In this document: positions 4,783 through 7,433 of the stretch, piece after piece
Layout of the letters: every line of letters starts with the position of its first letter
How positions within the stretch are numbered: position 1 is the stretch's first letter
From: Aquificaceae bacterium
Lineage (GTDB): Bacteria > Aquificota > Aquificia > Aquificales > Aquificaceae
Assembly: GCA_025057715.1 (NCBI GenBank)
Contig: JANWVD010000036.1
Location: forward strand, 1 to 7,433
Direction: 5' to 3'
Length of the DNA stretch: 7,433 nucleotides
Translations under genes and position numbers: made by a program
Notes under the pieces: model-generated
Seen by the model: only the letters and a program-made list of their open reading frames with translations
Told to the model about the DNA's origin: nothing
The model's database searches: none

Positions 4783-5839
4783 CGCCCTTGATGTACTCGG
4801 TTGGGTCTAAAGGAACACCCTCTCTGTTTCGAATTTCGAATCTTAAAGCGCACTCTTCTGCATTATGGCGCCTCCCAACCCGCGCTATGACTTGACCTTT
4901 ATTAACCCTCTCGCCACGCTTAACCAAATTTTCCTCATTGTAAGCATAGAGCGATATAAAGTTTCCATGTTCTACTATCACCATATTGCCATAAGCCTGC
5001 AAATCACCACCACTATAAATGACTTTGCCACCATCAACCACCTTTATTGGACTTGAACAAGGAGCCACTATCTCTATTCCTCTCGGGACCTTTGACATCT
5101 TACCGTCCACCGGCATCTCAAGACCCATTTCCCTCAAACCGGCAGTTGGGTCTGAAAACTCTCTTGGCTCCCGTGGAATTACTGGCTTTTGCTCTACTTG
5201 CCTCGGGACTTCCCTTCTTTCCTCGATAACATGCCTTACCCTTTCCTTCTCTGGCTGGAGCTTTGCAACCTCCGCTTTTTCCGACCTTGGTATTCTAACT
5301 ACCTGCCCGGGCGGTAGCCACTTGCCTTTTAGTTCCGGGTTTAAGCGCTCGAGCTCGCGCCTTGGTATGCCGAGCTTTTGGGCAATATGCTCAAGTCTTG
5401 CGCCTTTTTTAACAACATATGTAGCCCCTTGCTTACCTTTGGGAGTTCCTGCGCTTTCGCGCTTTTTAGATGGGATTTTAACGCTCTCACCCGACGAGAG
5501 CCATCTATCTTTTAGCTCTGGGTTTAAGCGCTCGAGTTCTTGCTTTGGTATGCCAAGCTTTTGGGCAACATGTTCGAGCTTTGCACCTTTTTTAATCGTG
5601 TAGGTATCGTATGACTGTGCCTTGCGAGGTGCCTTTGAAACCGGAATGCATATACTATCACCCGTCTTCAGAGATTTAACATTTTTGCCGGGATTTGCCT
5701 TACTTAACTGCTCAAGAGACATTTTGTTTTTCTTAGCTATTGAATAGGCGGTGTCACCCTTTCTAACAACGTATCGCTTGCATTCTACGGAAGCAAAAGC
5801 ACATGCACTAATAAGTAATGCTAAACCCACCCTTAACAT
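4775..5839 (-). CDS. nlpD: NlpD-like protein: three LysM repeats plus catalytically dead M23/LytM domain
   Basis: The 354-residue envelope protein starts with a hydrophobic signal segment (1-19). ISAC with Cys13 resembles a lipobox, but the segment would be short; cleavage by signal peptidase I near residue 16-20 is the alternative. Three LysM peptidoglycan-binding modules follow at about 22-66, 79-123 and 140-184. A charged, proline-containing linker (186-243) leads to an M23-like beta domain (about 244-350) with GGKVIYSGG, YGNMVIVEHGN and GERVNKGQVIARVG. Zinc ligands are lost: PRGIEI replaces HxGIDI, LYAYN replaces YAHx, and CALRFEIR replaces HLHFEIR. This pattern matches NlpD/EnvC proteins, which activate cell-wall amidases rather than cutting the wall. 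The ATG has AAAGGAGGT nine bases upstream and lies 32 bp inside acyP. The domain call is firm; the nlpD role is inferred from similarity. Confidence 0.88.
   Translation of the reverse strand: MLRVGLALLISACAFASVECKRYVVRKGDTAYSIAKKNKMSLEQLSKANPGKNVKSLKTGDSICIPVSKAPRKAQSYDTYTIKKGAKLEHVAQKLGIPKQELERLNPELKDRWLSSGESVKIPSKKRESAGTPKGKQGATYVVKKGARLEHIAQKLGIPRRELERLNPELKGKWLPPGQVVRIPRSEKAEVAKLQPEKERVRHVIEERREVPRQVEQKPVIPREPREFSDPTAGLREMGLEMPVDGKMSKVPRGIEIVAPCSSPIKVVDGGKVIYSGGDLQAYGNMVIVEHGNFISLYAYNEENLVKRGERVNKGQVIARVGRRHNAEECALRFEIRNREGVPLDPTEYIKGVN
5327..5593 (-). repeat. Direct repeat encoding LysM modules 2 and 3
   Basis: Two 84-bp blocks, 5327-5410 and 5510-5593, align without gaps at about 70 of 84 positions, with a period of 183 bp (61 codons). 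They encode the core of the second and third LysM modules (both read QKLGIP..ELERLNPELK). The first LysM module is much more divergent, so modules 2 and 3 look like a more recent internal duplication. Confidence 0.85.
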
Positions 5840-6080
5840 CGTCCTTTACCTCCTTTAGAAGGCAAAGGGATTCCACCTTTGCCCTCTCTGGACCTTTTGA
5901 AATTGCAACTATGCACTCCCAGACTCGCCCTTCCTCTCCAGCAAGCAACGCCTCTACCCTGCCATCTGGCAAGTTTTTCACCCATCCACTTAAACCAAGC
6001 TCAACAGCTCTATCTCTAACAAAAGCCCTAAACCCAACTCCTTGGACTTTTCCCTCAACAAACACCCTAAAGACCAGCAT
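5808..6080 (-). CDS. acyP: Acylphosphatase
   Basis: Acylphosphatases hydrolyse carboxyl-phosphate bonds such as those of acetyl phosphate and carbamoyl phosphate. The 90-residue product has the usual family length. It carries GKVQGVGFR (10-18), whose Arg18 binds the substrate phosphate, and GWVKNLPDGRVEA (32-44), whose Asn36 positions the attacking water; both catalytic residues are intact. The start is ATG 6080, 11 bp after the dprA stop. There is no Shine-Dalgarno, but TAAAAT, which shares bases with the dprA stop codon, ends 8 nt upstream, so a separate leaderless transcript is possible in addition to read-through from dprA. The 3' end overlaps the nlpD-like gene by 32 bp. The physiological substrate is not indicated by context. 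Confidence 0.95.
   Translation of the reverse strand: MLVFRVFVEGKVQGVGFRAFVRDRAVELGLSGWVKNLPDGRVEALLAGEEGRVWECIVAISKGPERAKVESLCLLKEVKDDVKGGFSITY
5849..5854 (-). promoter_or_regulatory. Strong Shine-Dalgarno (AGGAGG) for the nlpD-like gene, inside acyP
   Basis: AGGAGG, within AAAGGAGGT, lies 9 nt before the ATG at 5839 and inside the 3' end of acyP. It fixes the start of the downstream gene and supports translation from a shared mRNA. Confidence 0.75.
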
Positions 6081-6088
6081 TACGTAAA

Positions 6089-6094
6089 ATTTTA
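6089..6094 (-). promoter_or_regulatory. Candidate -10 box (TAAAAT) for acyP
   Basis: On the minus strand TAAAAT ends 8 nt before the acyP ATG and includes the TAA stop of dprA. It mirrors the TAAAAT boxes before secG, ymdB and dapA, but no -35 is recognisable and the AT-rich gap could give this hexamer by chance. Confidence 0.3.
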
Positions 6095-6862
6095 AACAAG
6101 ATTAAACCTTCCTGAAAAGAACTTTATTCTCCCTTTTATCTCAAGCTCTATTAGTCTTAGCGCAAGCTCGCTAATTTGCATATTAGAAACTTCAAGAAGC
6201 TCGTCGAATGTCGCTGGCCAATGCTTCACCCTTAAAAGCCAATCATCACTCCTGCAAGCGACGAAGACATCCGAGGGTTCTTTTACCTCCTTGGCATAGC
6301 CGTTCTTTATCAGTTCAATACATCCAGCATATCTCTCTGAACCGCTACCTCCGTAAGCCCAGAGCTCTCTTTTTTGCTCTAAGGCATAGCGAGCAGTTAT
6401 CAAAGCGCCGCTTTTTTCGCCTGCCTCAACCACTACCACCTTCTTAGAGAGTGCGCTAATTAGTCTATTTCTAAAGCGATACTTCCATCTGCTCGGGTTT
6501 TTATCTGGCTCAAATTCGCTTAGCAATATAGCACCCCTCTTTTCAAGTTCAAGAAGTCTCGGCGGCGCTTTGTTATAACCACAACCTAAAACAACTATGG
6601 TCTCTCCACCCAAACTCAAGCACTCTTCATGTGCTACCATGTCAACGCCAAGCGCACCGCCACTAACAATACCATACCCATAACTTAGAGCACATCTCGT
6701 CAGCTTTTTCGTAAACTCAAGGCTGTCAAAATCCGCGCTCCTTGCGCCAACCAACGCGACATAACGATTTAAAGAAGGCTCCTTCGTTAGGTAAACCCGC
6801 AAAGGCGGTTTTCTAATCTCTTTAAGAAAAGACGGGAGTTCATCAAACTCCTTCAGAATCAC
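6092..6862 (-). CDS. dprA: DprA (Smf), DNA-processing protein
   Basis: DprA binds single-stranded DNA taken up during natural transformation and loads RecA on it. The 256-residue product is mainly the Rossmann-like core: VALVGARSA (35-43), GYGIVSGGALGVDMVAHEE (62-80), VVLGCGYNKAPP (90-101), LLSEFEPD (113-120), FRNRLISALS (130-139), VVVEAGEKSGALITA (143-157) and ALEQKRELWAYGG (160-172). A C-terminal region (about 206-256) with TFDELLEVS and LIELEIKGRIKFFSGRF fits the DprA winged-helix domain. The N-terminal SAM-like domain of longer DprA proteins is absent. The start is GTG 6862: an in-frame TAA lies upstream and the next usable start would cut family sequence. It has only a weak purine-rich site (AAGGG) 9 nt upstream and overlaps moaC by 20 bp. 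Presence suggests, but does not prove, natural competence. Confidence 0.93.
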   Translation of the reverse strand: MILKEFDELPSFLKEIRKPPLRVYLTKEPSLNRYVALVGARSADFDSLEFTKKLTRCALSYGYGIVSGGALGVDMVAHEECLSLGGETIVVLGCGYNKAPPRLLELEKRGAILLSEFEPDKNPSRWKYRFRNRLISALSKKVVVVEAGEKSGALITARYALEQKRELWAYGGSGSERYAGCIELIKNGYAKEVKEPSDVFVACRSDDWLLRVKHWPATFDELLEVSNMQISELALRLIELEIKGRIKFFSGRFNLV

Positions 6863-7433
6863 CCCAAAGCACCCTTAGCGGCAAAAGCTCAATAAAAGCA
6901 TTAATAATTACCTCAGAACACTCTAAAACTACGCAGGGCTTACCAAGAAATTCGCCTACTTTTATACCATGTTTTAAAAACCCGTGGACTTTTGAAAATA
7001 TCTCAAAGTTTAATACCGAGCTTAGACCATGAAAATACTTAAAATCAAGTTCTTGAAAACTTATTAGCATATCAAAATCATCCCCAATGGAAATTCCAAC
7101 AGAGCTAAGTCTATTCCTTAAAAGCTCAGAAAACTCACAAGAGCCAATGATAGATACCTTCTTACCAAAAAGACTCACAGCCCAATCTGACTTTCCGCCT
7201 ATTTTTTTTACGATTCTTATACCTTCAATGCTCATCTGACTATCAAAACCCTTGCACATATCAAAAACTGTCAATAGCCCAGCGCTTACGCTAAAGAGCG
7301 CCTCCATCTCAAACCCTGTTCGAGCAATACCCCAAACCTCGGTGGTGAGTAAAATCCCGCTCTCTAAAAGCCTTGATTCAACATGCGAGCCCTCGTAAGC
7401 AATTGGATGACAAAAAGGCAAAACCTGGTGGGT
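6843..7433 (-). CDS. moaC: MoaC (cyclic pyranopterin monophosphate synthase) with a degenerate MogA/MoaB-like C-terminal domain; 5' end beyond window
   Basis: MoaC converts 3',8-cyclo-dihydro-GTP, the product of MoaA, to cyclic pyranopterin monophosphate in molybdenum cofactor synthesis. The frame is open to the right edge, where THQVLPFCHP matches the family motif (K)TxxLIPLCHP, so about 70 N-terminal residues are missing. Counting from the edge, residues 38-45 (RTGFEMEA), 58-61 (DMCK, with the catalytic Asp and Lys) and 73-82 (the R-I-V-K-K-I-G-G-K-S segment) finish the MoaC domain. About 112 further residues follow, where ordinary MoaC ends shortly after GGKSG. This extension has an IIGS..SELLRNRLSSVGI segment, then DMLIS, and ends GKPCVVLECSEVIINAFIELLPL, resembling a MogA/MoaB fold without its GGTG motif. 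The 3' end overlaps dprA by 20 bp. MoaC identity is firm, the tail assignment tentative. Confidence 0.92.
   Translation of the reverse strand, partial: THQVLPFCHPIAYEGSHVESRLLESGILLTTEVWGIARTGFEMEALFSVSAGLLTVFDMCKGFDSQMSIEGIRIVKKIGGKSDWAVSLFGKKVSIIGSCEFSELLRNRLSSVGISIGDDFDMLISFQELDFKYFHGLSSVLNFEIFSKVHGFLKHGIKVGEFLGKPCVVLECSEVIINAFIELLPLRVLWGDSEGV

Noticed and set aside
5019..5603. 194-codon open frame on the + strand opposite the nlpD-like gene
   Set aside because: It is serine/proline-rich, has repeats only because it mirrors the LysM repeats, and has no recognisable family; the opposite strand has clear LysM and M23-like domains and a strong Shine-Dalgarno.
5818..6087. 89-codon open frame opposite acyP
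   Set aside because: The acyP frame has an intact acylphosphatase signature; the opposite frame shows no family features.

Overview
This window looks like a piece of chromosomal backbone from a compact bacterial genome. It carries eleven genes, two of them cut by the window edges, and no mobile element, tRNA, rRNA or CRISPR array. The clues point to a Gram-negative-type, possibly thermophilic, deep-branching bacterium such as a member of the Aquificota. They are an NlpD-like envelope protein, a chromosomal RusA resolvase, an acylphosphatase, a MoaC with a C-terminal extension, arginine written mostly as AGA/AGG, and almost no intergenic DNA. That placement is inference from gene content and style, not from a phylogenetic marker.

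Layout from left to right. Leftward: secG then prmC (prmC starts inside secG and runs off the left edge). Rightward: purH. Leftward: ymdB then rdgB. Rightward: dapA then rusA. Leftward, from the right edge: moaC (with a MogA/MoaB-like tail, 5' end outside the window), dprA, acyP and a LysM/degenerate-M23 gene resembling nlpD. Only three non-coding gaps exist: 626-642 (17 bp), 3475-3512 (38 bp) and 6081-6091 (11 bp), 66 bp in total. All other junctions overlap, including two tail-to-tail overlaps (purH/rdgB by 11 bp, rusA/nlpD-like by 8 bp).

The genes serve housekeeping roles: protein export (SecG), release-factor methylation (PrmC), final steps of IMP synthesis (PurH) next to non-canonical purine triphosphate clean-up (RdgB) and a YmdB-type phosphodiesterase, lysine/diaminopimelate synthesis (DapA), Holliday-junction resolution (RusA), DNA uptake/recombination (DprA), molybdenum cofactor synthesis (MoaC), acylphosphate hydrolysis (AcyP), and probable cell-separation control (NlpD-like).

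The most notable signals are: (1) a 125-bp same-strand overlap in which the proline-rich tail of SecG and the conserved N-terminal helical region of PrmC are read from the same DNA in two frames; (2) an identical TAAAAT hexamer 6-8 nt before the start codons of secG, ymdB, dapA and acyP, which lack a Shine-Dalgarno, while rdgB and the nlpD-like gene, starting inside upstream genes, have strong AGGAGG sites, suggesting leaderless first genes and SD-led internal genes; (3) a strong excess of the palindrome CTCGAG; (4) loss of all visible zinc ligands in the M23-like domain; and (5) a degenerate MogA/MoaB-like domain fused to MoaC. I found no evidence of an undescribed defence or mobile system.
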